From Formicarius rufipectus (Eukaryota > Chordata > Aves > Passeriformes > Formicariidae), in assembly GCA_013399695.1 (NCBI GenBank), contig VXAU01002242.1, forward strand, positions 348,088-412,087: DNA of 64,000 nucleotides, given 5' to 3'. This document shows, piece after piece, positions 24,451 through 37,660 of the stretch. The position numbers were made by a program, and so were the translations under genes. The notes beneath the pieces are model-generated. The model worked only from the letters and a program-made list of their open reading frames with translations. It did not search any database and was not told the origin of the DNA. Position 1 is the stretch's first letter, and each line of letters opens with the position of its first letter.

Positions 24451-27424
24451 GGCAGTGGTGAGCTGTTTTATAAGTTTGAGCCCCTATAGCTGTTCATGTC
24501 AATGTCTATCTGTCCTCCAAAGACTGTTGGAAACCACTCCCATATTGCCTGGTGTAAAATGTAAGACTTTAGTGGCTTGATCTGGTTGCCCAAACACAGG
24601 TATGCAATGCCACGTAAAAAACCCAAGGGTTTGGATATCATTCATACAGAGCTCATGAGGATGACATGAGATTCCCTTTCCCTTAAAGATTTGTGCTCCT
24701 TTGTGGAAGCAGCTGGATGCTGTAATGTGAATATCAAAAGGTAGTACAAAGGGTGTTTGATGGCTGCACGTAGAGCTTTCAGCAGCGCTCCAGACATCAT
24801 GATGGCTGCAAAGATTCAGAGCACTCAAGCACACTCATTTTACATTTTTGGTAAATGTTTTTATCCATTTCTTTTTTAGAAAGACATAGCTGACACAGAC
24901 ATAGAATTAGCAAAATGTCCTAATCAATACAAGCGCCTACTATCAGCTTAAAAACCACTAGGTGTTAATTATGAGAAACCACAAACATATCACTCAAGGC
25001 AGCTCTTCAGCAGTTCTTGTGCTCTGCTCCACTCCCAGCCCACGCTCCCTCCCTCCTTCCTCTGCTCCCTCCCTCCATCTCACCTCTCAGTCGGTAACAA
25101 TTGCTTTTGTGAGACATTTATCATTCCACAGTTTCGAGCTTCTCACTTGAAGTTCTGCCCTTCAAACTCTCAAATGAAGTGACAGCTAATTTCTGCTCTC
25201 ACCCACCTGGGTACCACATAGATGGTGCTTCTTCCTCCAAAAGCATTCAAGGAGATTTCTGACCAACTTTGACTTGTGCATGTTTATTAGCCTCCCATGG
25301 AAGGCTGTACAGATGTTAGGGACTGGGGAAAGAGATTACCTAGAATGTGTGAGGAGGAATTTTATAGAAAACTACAGCACTGTGGCCTCCAGGAAAGGAG
25401 ACACCTTGTGGGAAACATAAAGTGAAATGGTATAGATTGGAGAGAGGGGTAGACAGTGAAACCCACAAAAGACACACACTGTCTTTATCATACACTGTCT
25501 TTCTCAGATGCTGAGGTGATAGCCATGATCAGTGTAGGTCACAGAAAGCTGTAAACTAAACTCAGTCTTTCTGCAGATGCAATCTGCTCTGGAGGGTCCT
25601 GGAGGGCTCTGGTGTGTTCAGAAGAATGAGGAGCACCTGCGGATGGGCGATGGCCAAAGGCTGGGTAAGACCCACCAACAGGCATTCACAGAGCACAAAT
25701 CAAACACTTATTTCTGTCATTCATAGACAGGCACAATACACATGCGAAACAATAGAAAAACTGGTGTGTTACAGAGTGGTCTGATGAAAATGCTGCTGCT
25801 GTCTCCTCTCTGCTTGGAGACCCACCAGTTGTGGTCAGTGGTTGTGCTGTGCTGCTGTCATGCATGAGGGGATTGCAGGAAAAGTTCAGTATAAGCTGAG
25901 TTAAATGTGTTTTCAGAAATTGGCACCTAGGTGTAGCATGCACAGAGCCACAGAAATGCTCTGTTATTTGTCCAGTTCTTCAACTCTGACATGTGGAAGT
26001 TAGATGAGGTACTGAAAGGCTCAGCCCTCCCTGCCACCTGCTGAGAAAATAAAAATGATTGAAAATGATTTATGCATTGAGAGAGCTGACTTATTTGGTT
26101 TTATAGATAACAGTATTTCAGCTATTCTAATTACAAGTAGTAATTAGGCAGCTGGACTAGATCACTGTCGGAGTATAAACACCTGCTTATGTTTTTCCAG
26201 CTGTTCTCCATTGGAATTATTAACATTGTCTATGTTGCATAGACATTTTACAGGCATTTCAAAATAGTTGCCATTTTCTTTCTCATTTCTGAAGAACACA
26301 CTGTGCTCCAGAGCTTACTAGAGAAAGAAAGTGGATGCAGGGCCAATGATAACATTTAAGAATTTACCACCCTTTCATTCTTCGGTGTAATCACTTTTCA
26401 CACCTGAAGGAAACATAACACAAAAAGACGACAGAGGCAGTAGATAATGAAACAACAGCTTAATTCAAAAGGATGAAGGCAGTTTATTCATTTCTAAATG
26501 AGAGAAGATGCCAAAAATCTGCTGTAAATCTGAATGTCAAAATTGCTCAGAGCTCGGTCTACCTCCACAGCAGCAGCAAGCTTTATGTGCAGCTTTCTGA
26601 TGCTTACAATGCCGTTCACAAATATTTCAAAGCAAAGGTTGCAGTCACCTATTATCCTGCTTATTCCAGAAGTGCTCAGGGGCTGGCTGAAAGCAGAGCC
26701 CTGTTGTACTGGGCTTTGTACAAACAAAGCCACGGAGACAGCCACTGTCTCACTGGCTTTGCTTCACTATTGTTTTGCTGAAATGCAATTTAAAATATGA
26801 TGCTATTCTCCTGGCTATTAACTAGAGAAGAAAATACTGTCTTGATTTTTGCCAGTAGGTTAGATGGGTTTAGGGCAAGCAAATACAAATTAAGCTACAT
26901 AGTTTTACATATTTAGGACAAATGTGTTGTTAAAACCAGTAACTGATGTGAGACACTCCATTCATTTGAGGTTAGAAGTATTATTCAAAGAGCTTAAGTT
27001 GGGGAGGGATGATGATGTTCAGCCCTGTACCTGACAGACTCCCCATTTGTTCTGCCCTAGGGAGACCTCTTGAACACCTCACTTAAAATCTTTGCAACTC
27101 ATTTCTTCACTGAAATACAAATATTTTTCTACTCTTCTTTTGCACTGCGACTAGGAGTCCTGGTACTGACAGATAACAATGTCATTGTGGCTAGATCCCA
27201 CCTCTCTGACATGATTCCCAGAAGCATCACAGCAATGCATCTTTCAGACATGGTCCTGTGTTTCCCTGAAACCAACAATCCTATGTCCTAGCATGAATAT
27301 GAGCATAGCATTTAAGAATTCTAGAATATACTAAGATATATTTAAGAATATCCAGAATGCTAGAACATGAATATGAGCAGTAAATATTAGGTTCATTATG
27401 TCCTGAGGAACCTGAATATATGTA
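24451..27424. other. Unique DNA, no gene seen
   Basis: A pyrimidine-rich stretch of CTCCCTCCCT type lies at about 25035-25085, and an imperfect internal duplication at 27292-27379. No exon, RNA gene or transposon was recognised. Confidence 0.55.
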
Positions 27425-28905
27425 AGTCTGTGGGACCTGATGAATGCATCCCAGAGTCCTGAGGGAATTGGCTGATGTAGTTGCCAAGGCACTCTTCATG
27501 ATATTTGACAAGTCCTGGCAGTCAGGTGAAGTCCCAGCTGACTGGAAAAGGGGAAATATTTTACCTATATTTATAAAGGGTAGAAAGAAGGACCCTGGGA
27601 ACCTTCAACCTGTGAGCCTTACCCCTGAACCTGGGAAGATTATGGAACAGATCCTCCTGTAAGTTCTTCTAAGGCACATGGAGGACAGGGAGGCAGAGCA
27701 GGCATGGCTTCAGCAAGGGCAAGTCCTGCCTGACCAATCTAGGGGCCTTCTGTGATGGAGTGACTATATCAGTGGACAAGGGAAGGCTACAGATATCATT
27801 TATCTGGCCTTCTGTGAAGCTTTTGGCATGGCTCCTTGTGACATCCTTTTCTCTAAACTGAAAAGAGATGGATTTGATGACTGGACTGTTAGATAGATAA
27901 GAAAGCAGCTGGATGCTCACATCCAGAGGGCAGTAGTCAATGGCTCAGTGTCCCGATGGACATCACTGACAAGTGGTATCTCTCAGTGGGGTCTGTATTT
28001 GGACCAGTGTTATTTTTGACATAGGCAAAGGAATTGAGTGCACCCTCAGCAAATTTGCAGGTGACACCAAGCTGAGTGGGGTGGTTGACCCACCTGAAGG
28101 ATGGGATGCCATCAAGAGCTGGACAAGTGCAAGAAATGGACCCATGGGAATCTCACAGGGTTTAATAAGACCAAGTGCAAGGTGTTGCACCTGGGTCAGG
28201 ACAACCCTTGCTATCAATACAGGCTGGGGAATGAACAGATGGAGAGCAGCCCTGCCAAGAGGACTTGGGAGTGCTGGTGGATGAGAGGCTGGACATGACC
28301 TGGCAACGTTTACTCACAGGCCAGAAAGCCAATCATGTCCTGGACTGCATCAAAAGAAGGGTGGCCAGCAGGTCAATTCTGGCCCTCTGCTCCACTCTGG
28401 TGAGAGCCCACCTCAAGTGCTGCATCCAGCTCTTCCCAGAACAGGAAGGATGTGAACCTGTTGAAGTGAGTCCAGAGGAGGGCTATCAAGTTGACAGGAG
28501 GGATGGAAAGGAAAGGTTGAAAGAATTAAGTTTGTTCAGGCTGGAAAAGAGAAGGCTTAAGGGTGACCTGTGTCCTTCCAGTACCTGAAGGGAGCCTGCA
28601 AAAAAGATGGAGACGAATTTCTTACAAGAACATGTACTGACAGGACAAGGAGGAATGGATTCAAACTGAAAGAGAGCATGTTTAGATTCACTATTAGGAA
28701 AAAATAGTTTACTGGGAGGGTGGTGAGGTACTGGAACAGGGTGCTCGCAGAACATGTGGATGCTCCATCCCTAGAAGTGTTCAAGGCCAGGCTGGATGGT
28801 GCTCTGAGAAACCTGGTCTAGTGAAAGGTGCTCCTTCCCTTGGCAGAGGGGTTGGAACCAGATGATCTTTAAGGTCCCAAACTATTCTATGATTCCATGA
28901 TCTAT
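27425..28905 (+). mobile_element. CR1 LINE, longest copy in window, plus strand
   Basis: About 1.48 kb of CR1 ORF2 plus 3' UTR. Early reverse transcriptase sequence is readable in one frame near 27480-27660 (AKALFMIFDKSWQSGEVPAD and PGNLQPVSLT, where intact copies have a YRPVSLT-type block). The catalytic FADDTKL motif appears near 28055 as FAGDTKL, a change in a catalytic aspartate. Later blocks include LVDERLDMTWQ and CIKRRVASRS. The 3' end is GATGATCTTTAAGGTCCC followed by TATTCTATGATTCCATGA, the bird CR1 terminal repeat, ending near 28905. Frames are broken several times, so it cannot encode an enzyme. The 5' boundary near 27425 is where similarity begins; the element is 5'-truncated. No target-site duplication is expected or seen. 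Confidence 0.96.
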
Positions 28906-31889
28906 CTCACACTATTTTTAGACCAAATTACTTTGCATCAGTGGCAAAGCATATATGATAAAGGCACATGGATAGACCAACCTTTACAAGATTCACACTA
29001 TAGGCTTTCTTTGACAGTTGCTTGGCACTGGGAGACCTGAGCTCAGAGCAGAGCCTGCCATGCCATCAACAAGCTTCTTTCACAAAGGAAACTGGGATCC
29101 CACAGCTGACAAACTCTGCTGGCAGCATAGCATTGGCAGAGGCCATCAGGAGTTCAGCTGAATGTCATCCTGACCTCAGAGACAACTGTTAAAATGCAGG
29201 AATTTAAGTTTTGCCAATTTATTGAGGCAGAAGCTACAGGAACAGAGATGCTGTGAAGGACAGGGTATTTTCCACATTGCTTTTTATTCAACTGCTTTTA
29301 TGTAACGATTTTTCCTGCTCTTTAAATTTAGAATTTAAAATAAGAACAAATCCCATAACAGAGTGTAAAACTTGGGCTGGGGAAAGCATCTAAAGGGTCT
29401 TTTGTTATACTGTTTCAGGCACAAGTGGGTGAGGGAGATTCCATTGTCTCACCATCTGAATATTGTATTTCTCTAATTTACTACAGAAAGGAACTAAACC
29501 TCTGCCCACCAAATATCTTTTCCATTTTTAAGGTAATTTTCTTACCTGTTTCATCAACTCACCATACCCCATCATTTCTTCACATTTACCTTTCTCTTCA
29601 CATGTTGAAGGGTGCCTGGCCCTAACCTTACCGTAACCCTGACCCAGAAGACACAAAGATGCAGCTGCAAATGTCAGCCCTCAGGACATCAATGTGATGA
29701 TCACATCAGGTGTGAAATCTGGTTACCGGATGTAAACTATCGGGAAAGGTGCTAATCATCCCTCCCTGAGCAATGTGGTGTGTCGGGGTTTCATGCCAGG
29801 TCATCTTGGCACGTGAGACTTTATCTCACTTTTAGCAACGCTGTTGGGAAGACTGGCAGTCCTATGTCATATGGGTGGAAAAGAGACTTGAAACACCCTG
29901 ATAGTTAAGAGGCATTTAAATGTATTTGAGAAAAGCACTCAAATGTCTGTCAAACTACAGGAAGAGAAACTGAAATAGTCTAATTATCTGGACACGCAGG
30001 TATCTACAGGGCTGTGAAACAACGAATGGCCATCACTTCTCACTAACTGAAGCCACACCCCAGTGGGATCTCCTGGCCAAACCAGCACAAAGCACTAAGT
30101 CTGGTGCCAATACCCTGACAATGCATATCCGGGAAAGGAAATTTCTCTTGGTCTGGAAGGCAAGGCACCAGAGTGAATGGTGCACCTGTGGTGGCTCAGT
30201 CATGGCTGTTCCATGCCATGAAGAAATAACTACTCTTCTCTGTTCCATAAGCAAGAACGAGACCTGAGATGACTGGATATTGGCCAGGACACTCCAGAAG
30301 AGACAATTTTTAGGATGATTTCTTGCTGCAATTCATCACTTCTCTTTACTTTTTAAAATATCTGCCAATGACACAATATCATTACATGGCTTCTTAAAAT
30401 CTCAACCATGCAATTTCTGGCACAACAGTGACCCTGGCAAGTTTCTCAGACAGGAGGATTTTGTTCGGTATCTCTCTGTTGTTTATCGGTTTGTCATGAA
30501 ACTCTGAGCATGTGTTGTTTAATGTCAGGCAGAAGCACAGCTTGGCTACTGCTTATTCTCCTTTACCATTTCCCTTCTCATCAAAGTCTGCTCATTTCCT
30601 GAACAAGTGTTCATTTCTTCTGTGTGCCTGCAGTAAGCACAGTGCAAAATCTACCCATTCTAACAGAACCTCTTGGGGAAAACCAACACAATTATAACTT
30701 TATGACTAATGAATTTAAAATTACCCCAGGAGAAGTTGCTGGCAACATCAAAAGGAAAACCATGATGTATGATGATTTTCTGTTTACCTGCCTCTGCAAA
30801 GTGTGTTGGGATAGGTCCTCCAGCAGAGGTATCATCTCCTTTGGGACTATGGAGGAGACATGCTAAACACTCACTTCAGATTTAATAAAGAAGGAGGCTT
30901 TTCCCAGGTAGCAGATCTCATATATATATAAAGCACTTGTCTGTAGCCACCAGCAGAAATGATTTCTGTACTTGTGGGATTTCTGTGTGCTTTAATTCCT
31001 TCAGAATAAGAGAAAGTGAAAATGTTTTGGATTCGCAAGATGCAGGAGTACAGGCATCTGTGACACTGATGAAGGATGAGTTCTAAATATAACCCTCGCA
31101 GAACTAGAGAGGGATAATCATGACAAGCAAAGATTTTTGTTTCCTAATAACAAATGTCAGATGGATTAAGACATCGGGTCACCCATGCCTGGAGCACTTA
31201 CCCAAGTCTTTCATTTCCTAAAGTTCAAATGGCAGCAAGGGCCTCTGAGTTATTTTGATGTCTTTGGTATTAATCCTTGTGGCATGCAGTAAATATTCTT
31301 TTTAGAAATGCAGTCCAAATTTTTCATCCACCAAAAAATATTCAAACCCAAGTTCTCATAATCTGCAAAGTATTTGAAGTGTCTTGGAGTCATGTGACAA
31401 ATTATCTTCCAAAAACATCTGTGCTTTGATTGCCCACTAAGGTAACACATGCTGCTTCCTATCAACAACTTCTGCAAATTGCTTTCTTGCACTAAGAAAC
31501 CAAAACCACAGAAATGCCAATTATTCTAAATATGAAAGACATTGCAAAAACACATTCTGCAAAATGAAAATTAGGTAGTAGGGCTTTATTTATCCATGTG
31601 AACTAAATATCAGTTAATCAGCACCAGGAGCACCGATTTCCTTCCTCCATGTAGGTGAAATTTCAGCTGCATAACTCATGACCAGCTTTCAGCAATGCCT
31701 GCTCATCAGCTGCAGTCACATTAGACAAAATACAATGCATCTGATATGACAGTAATTAAACCATACTCCAAGGAAGAGATAACAGTGAATTATAAGATAT
31801 CTTGAGAAGTGATAATAATTACTCCACAAGGGTTTCTATTCTATTAGGGCTTAAATACTTCTAAGACTTTGTAGAAAATACTTAATTTG
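28906..31889. other. Unique DNA, no gene seen
   Basis: It holds a short telomere-like patch (29617-29646), a TA repeat near 30927-30940, and a coherent block at about 29780-30250 that begins TGTCGGGGTTTC and could be an unclassified repeat, though I could not show its ends. No gene is supported. Confidence 0.5.
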
Positions 31890-31990
31890 AAAAAAAAAAA
31901 AAAAACAACAAACAAAAACAAAACAAACAAACAACAACAACAACAACAACAAACCAAAACAACTAAAGAGAAAACTAAACAAAAACTAAA
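31890..31990. repeat. A tract plus (CAA)n/(CAAA)n microsatellite
   Basis: Sixteen A residues (31890-31905) run into CAA and CAAA units, including a clean (CAA) run at about 31930-31950, before fading into A-rich sequence. The open frame across it (K/T/N/Q-rich) is a by-product of the repeat. Confidence 0.92.
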
Positions 31991-34900
31991 TGCTGTTAAT
32001 CCTAACCATCACATACACCTCTGGCACTATTGCACCTCTTTTGCTTTACCTTTAGCCTCAAAGCTTGCCTCTGAAATCCACTGGGTTATTCACCAAAATT
32101 GAAGCAGACACATGACTACTTAAATGATTGTGGCTTTGTGGCTTGATAGCTCTTGTGCAGATGAGAAGCTTGACCAAGACCAAGAACACTGAGCCAAAGG
32201 GAGAAGCTCCACCAGGGAGCACAGTGAGCAGCCCAATATCTGGATAGGGGAACTAAAGTACAAAGAGCAATAAAGAGCTAAGAAAATCTGGAGACTGGGA
32301 CATGGAAGCAGAGACCAAATATGGTACTTCTTTATAAAATTTAAACTATTGTAACTTGCAAAAAGGATGACATTTGTCTTGAGTCCTGGCTCCATTGAAC
32401 AGCACTGCATCTCTAGGATCTGCACTGGCATTCAGGATGTCAGTAGGCATTTCGGGTCTCATCCTGCTCTGTAGCCATCACTCGTTTGGGGGCTTCATTT
32501 CTTCTTGGTTTCTTTCAAAGGAACACTAAATGCTTAAGGAAATCTGAAAATTAGATAAGACATTCCTACTCATGCAATTTATGTAATGTTCTAGTATAAA
32601 GCAACTGCACTGGATTCATATTAGTATTTGATGTATCATATAAAGTGTAAAATGAATGTGAAAGAAAACATACACGTGTCTTCTGTAGTGTTTATTGGAA
32701 TGAATTTAAGAAGCTCAGATCTTAACATGCCTCATTTAATATTTTTCATAGTCTTTTTCTGCTTAAGAAGTTGGACTTGACTGTGTCAAAGATCTGGAGC
32801 CCTGAATGTATTTCCCACCTTTTCTTTCTCTGGTACAATGGGCAATTTGTGACAGTAACCGCATAACTCTTGGACAAACACTTTGTGCCCCTGGTGATTC
32901 ACTGCCACTAACTCTAGCAGTTTAGTTTAGAATTTCTCCAATTAGCATTTCAGTGTGAGATGATCCCCCTTACATGGTAGACTCTGATGCAATAAACTAT
33001 AGCTTCTTCTGTGTCATCACTTACCCTGAATGAATGTCCCTTTAGATTTCAATTATCCATCAGACCCTCTTCTTTGGTTGTTCAAAGGTAAAAAAAGGGC
33101 AAAAGTTAGTTAGCACAGATAGTCCCAAAAATGTGTAATAACTGTTTCTCCAATTGTTTCCTTTACAGCTTTCTGTTGAACTCTGCACATAATTTAAGTG
33201 CATTTTCAACCTGTAAAGACCTGTTAATTCAAAATTGCACCATCTTCTTATGAGAAACTGAACTCATCTAATCCTCTTTTATAACAAATAAAAATAGAGA
33301 GAAACTTAAATGAAAGAAAATATAGTAGAGTCTAAACTCGGTTGAATATAGAATATTAAATTAATAAAAATTTCCTCCTATGAGTTCTTTTTTTTAAGAA
33401 TATGAAAGAAATATAGTACACTTTCTTCTGAGGCTCTCCTCAGGAGACAAGCATTTTGTAAATCACATTCCCCTGACGGTACAGCAGCATTTCACATTGC
33501 CAGAGGCGAGGCTGCATCTGGCTTATTAATATGGCATAATAATAGACAAGTTCTAAAACGAGAACACCATTCTGTAGGTGTAACTCTGTACAATTTACCA
33601 GCACCTATAGTGTCTGTGAGACAGCACCAACTATGCCATAACACTGCAAGGCCAGCCAAGTAATGAACATCCAACAAGCCTAGATAGGTAAGAAACAGAT
33701 ACAGGGCAAACTGGGGACAGCACCTGCCACAACTGAGTCGCCAGACAAATGCTGTTCTGGTTCCACTGTCAGCATTTTCATGCCAGCTGCAGATCTATGT
33801 GCACTGGTGGTGCCAGCACTTTAAGCTTCTGCTTAGCTCTACAGCTGCACCAGGCAGTTTTCTGGTAACTCTGAGGAGAGACACATGTCTAACATTGTAA
33901 GGAATACAGAGCCATGTATACACTTATGCTGGGTGCTGTGGATACTCCAGGCATGTACTTCTCTCAAAGGGTCTTCCACTGACATCTAAAAAAGATTTGA
34001 TTTTTCTTTTCTTTTTTAATTTAGCGGTGCTGTTCTCCAGGCTTATGCATGATTACAAACTGCTGTAACTATGTTAGATACCAGGCCATCAAAATGCATT
34101 TGCACCTGAAGAGATGGTTATTGATTGCACCACACAGAGAATAATGAAGTATTTCAAATTCTGAGGAGACAAATTTTTTCACTCCTTAAACCCACACTTG
34201 AGAAGAATCAGGAAAGGATGGACAAAGCAAATATTGGGTGGCTCATACACAGGTATGAACAGATGCTGAGGTTTGTTCCTCACATTTCTTGGGTCTGCCC
34301 ATTTAATGACTGTTTAGAAGCACAAGTATCAAAATGCAGAGAGAAATCATTTGCTTGAATATTTTTGACTCAGGAAACTTCAAAAGAAAACCTGATCAAA
34401 GCAGTACAGATAAATGCCTGTAATATTACCCTGGCTGATCTCCCTCTGAATTGCCAACACACACATTACCTGCTCTATGAGCGCACCCTTCTGCCTTAAG
34501 TAGATCTAATATATATCCATACATACTTTCAGATTGTCAAATCTTATTTTTCCTTAGCCTTTTTTCATTAAATACATACTTTCCCCCAACTGCATTCACT
34601 GTTCTGGGAAGATCCCCAGATCAGAAGGACTGAGGACTGAACGGAGTGTTGACCACATTACTTCCAGCAGATCCCATTTGCCCCAGTGCCCACCCTGCAT
34701 ACGCTACAGGAATGAGCTCATCATTCAGCCCTTCAACCATTGAATTCCTAACTGGAATTGCTTCATATTTTGAGGGGGCTTGTGGATGACACATGCATTA
34801 AGACATTTATCTTTTTTTGGATATGAGGCATCAGGTAGCAACACTGATGTGGGGTAGGTGTGAATTTTGATTTGCAAATGAAGTCTCTGTCATCTACTGT

Positions 34901-35715
34901 CAGTAACTCCATACCACTGATTCATGTTTTCCCTATTTTCAGATCTTCTTTTAATTTTTAAATGCCAGTTCAGCTGAATTCTCAGTACCACTTTTGTACA
35001 TCTGACCTGCCTATAAGCAGCTGACCATCATTTAGTCCTAGTAGCCAGTTCTCTACTTTTACAGCTCTTCCTTTATTCCATTTTATATTAACTCTGGTAG
35101 GAGCCATGGTTCAAGGTCATCATGGCTATCCAGCATGGGTCTGTTGCCCCAGCAGGCTGAGCAGGTCCCAGGGTGCGAGGCACCAGCTCTGGCTCACAGC
35201 TCAGTAGAGAGCACAAGCTGCTTCACTTTTTCATCCCTCTGCAATGCTCTAATAAATAAACCTGAGCTTCCAAATGGGAACCTCTGTTCAATGTTGTGAA
35301 GCAGAAGAAAACCCAAGCCCAGGCATATAAGTCACATCTGCTTTCACCCCAGCAATGGGCAGCAGGCTGGAGAGGAGACTGCCAGAATGCACTGAGCAGG
35401 TTTAACATATGAGGGTAAGCTCGGGTTCCTCCTTCACTAGCAGGATCAGCCATCGCTTTCCATATCCTCCTCCAGAGTTCATGGAAATGGCATCTCCTCC
35501 CCCTCCTCCCCACAGCAAAGTCCCAAAATCTGTCTCTTTGAATCCTGGTACCTCTCAGTTGCCAGCCAAGCCGTGCCAGCAAGTGTCTCCATCATCTAGT
35601 GTTTATGTCTGACTAATGTTCTTTGTCTGGCTGTGGCCCAGCCTGGTATGGCACTGGGTTCTGCCCTTGCCTGTTCACCTGTGAGAGAGCAGGGACTGCA
35701 CCTTTTTGCCAGATC
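31991..35715. other. Unique AT-rich DNA, no gene seen
   Basis: No repeat family or exon recognised. GC content rises from about 35100 onward. A minus-strand frame of about 119 codons at 35223-35582 has no recognisable domain and is not called. Confidence 0.5.
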
Positions 35716-35769
35716 AGTGGCAAGCCTGCTGTCCCCCTCCCCAGTGGCAAGCCTGCTGTCCCCCTCCCC
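35716..35769. repeat. Perfect two-copy 27-bp tandem repeat
   Basis: The unit starts AGTGGCAAGCCTGCTGTC and ends CCCCTCCCC; copies occupy 35716-35742 and 35743-35769 without a mismatch. Identity suggests a recent duplication, or an assembly artefact. No larger array is present. Confidence 0.95.
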
Positions 35770-35999
35770 AGAGGGCAGCTCTGCCTGTGAGGGAATGCAG
35801 GGATTTTGAGTCCAGCCCCCGGATGAGCTCAGACATGTGCTGGGCTATTCTTACCAGCAGCAGCCTTGTTTTATTTAGAACATGAACACTAGACAAAATG
35901 AAATCCTGAACACCCTATCTTCAAAGTCTCACTGTTTATCTTAGGTTTAAATTTTGTATTTTAATTGTCTCCCACATAAGGTGGCTTTTTATTTCCGTT

Positions 36000-37660
36000 G
36001 CAAAGTTGCTGGAGCACTTTCAAGAGCTGGGAAATTGCGACAGTCAGGGTGAGCCCTTGTGCAGGGGCCAGCTGGAGGCAGCAGATTGTTGAGGGACCTG
36101 TGCAAACAGAGGAGCACACCCCACGGCTGGTGCCAGGACCAACCTGTACCCAAACCTGCTCAGCCTGTGGCCTGCATATGATCCTGAAGATCTTTATTTT
36201 GCTGTTCCGCAATGGAGTTTTCCCAGTCGTAAAATGAAGATAAATGACATTTTTGCGGATGTCCAGCTACACAGGCATAAAGAGCAGTCAGCACTCTTAG
36301 CCCTCCCCTGCATTCGATTAACAAGTATTTTAAAGGCAACATTAACACTTGTTCACTGCCTCACTCCCACTCTCCAACACTTTCGTGGACCATCTTCAGG
36401 ACACCATCTCTCAAAATCGCCTTTCTTTAAGGAAACCTCCCGGGGTTTGGGGGAGGCACAGACAGGTCTGTGGGTTGCTGCAGTCACCCCAATCCCCACC
36501 TCCCCCCGGTTCCCCATGCCACCAGCTGCTTATTCATACAGGGCCATACCGACTGAGTGCATTTGTTCAAATCTCTACACTCCCAACACGGGCTATTTAT
36601 CAAGCCTACAAGATTCAAAACTGCAAGACTCTGAATTTCATAGTCATTTGCAACGTCAGAAGCTGCTAATGGCCCATAAAATTTAGCAACTTCTCCACAA
36701 GCTGCTGGTTAATGAAAAATCGGTTAAATTGTTCACAGATCAGCTGGCACGGTGCTCTCTGATTCACGGGATGCTTTCCATGGCAAAGGTTACATTAACT
36801 GCACGGGGGAAGCAGAGAGGGGAGCTGGGGCATTTTGCCCGAGGCTGTGACTTTTCCTGGGTGGACTGAGGGCAAAGAACCCCCGCCCCAGCCTCGCACC
36901 CCCTCTCAAAGATACGGCTGAGCACTGCAGACACTGCCCCAGCACGGGTGCCCAAAATGCCGCCGCCGCCGGGATTAAAGTCAAGGCAGTGTGACAGGGG
37001 AGGAGTTCGATTTAGTGAGGCAGTTTTGTAGAGGTAGATGCACAGTCAGAGAAGCCCTACTCTGATTCTGAACTGAAACCACAAGGCAGAGCTGACTGTC
37101 CCCTCCCCGGGACAGCCGCACACGGAGCAATGCCTGCATGCTCCCGCAGCTCTTGGGGTTATGGGGGCTGAGTGAAACAACATCACAGCACTTAGCTGGC
37201 CTCCTGCAGAGCCTGTTGTGCTTTGTGCTGCCCCTGCTGCTGCTGTTGCCTTCCGCAGCAGCTGCTGCTGTACCTTGGACCAGTTTCCCATGACACACAC
37301 ACTGTCCTGCGTTCGGGTGCAGAACTCCGGCTGCAGCAGAGTAAGGATTTGGCATCCACACCGAGGAATCAGTCTGATGTCAGCAGAAATTAACGCTGCT
37401 CACCATACTGACATTGCAAGGCCTCAGCTGTCAATGCTGGCATTTATGATGCCGTGTATTTTAACTAATTAGGCACTCACAGCCCAGCCGGTGCAACCCA
37501 TCCATCTTAGAAAGGCTGGATGTTTTTGCACTGGCATATGCTACAATAATGAGAACCAGTGTTGCTAATGACTTTGCACAGCCCATTTTTCAGTCACCTT
37601 TGCAAATCCACATTATGCTGGGATTACACAGAGGAGAAAACACTGGCTTTAAAATGCCAA
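36000..37660. promoter_or_regulatory. GC- and CpG-richer tract, candidate regulatory region
   Basis: About 40 CpG occur in 1.66 kb, several times the window background. The core at about 36880-36985 includes CCCCCGCCCCAGCC and a (GCC)4 run at 36959-36972. Sub-blocks such as 36690-36800 and 37380-37620 are free of repeats, mix AT-rich homeobox-like cores (ACTAATTAGG) with CpG, and have the texture of conserved non-coding DNA. The density is below a classical CpG island and I see no first exon or TATA-initiator arrangement. Open frames here (for example plus 36234-36686) look like chance. Function is inferred from composition only. Confidence 0.28.

Noticed and set aside
29780..30250. Block starting TGTCGGGGTTTC that looked LTR-like
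   Set aside because: No TATA box, polyadenylation signal, terminal CA or target-site duplication could be identified, so I did not call a mobile element.
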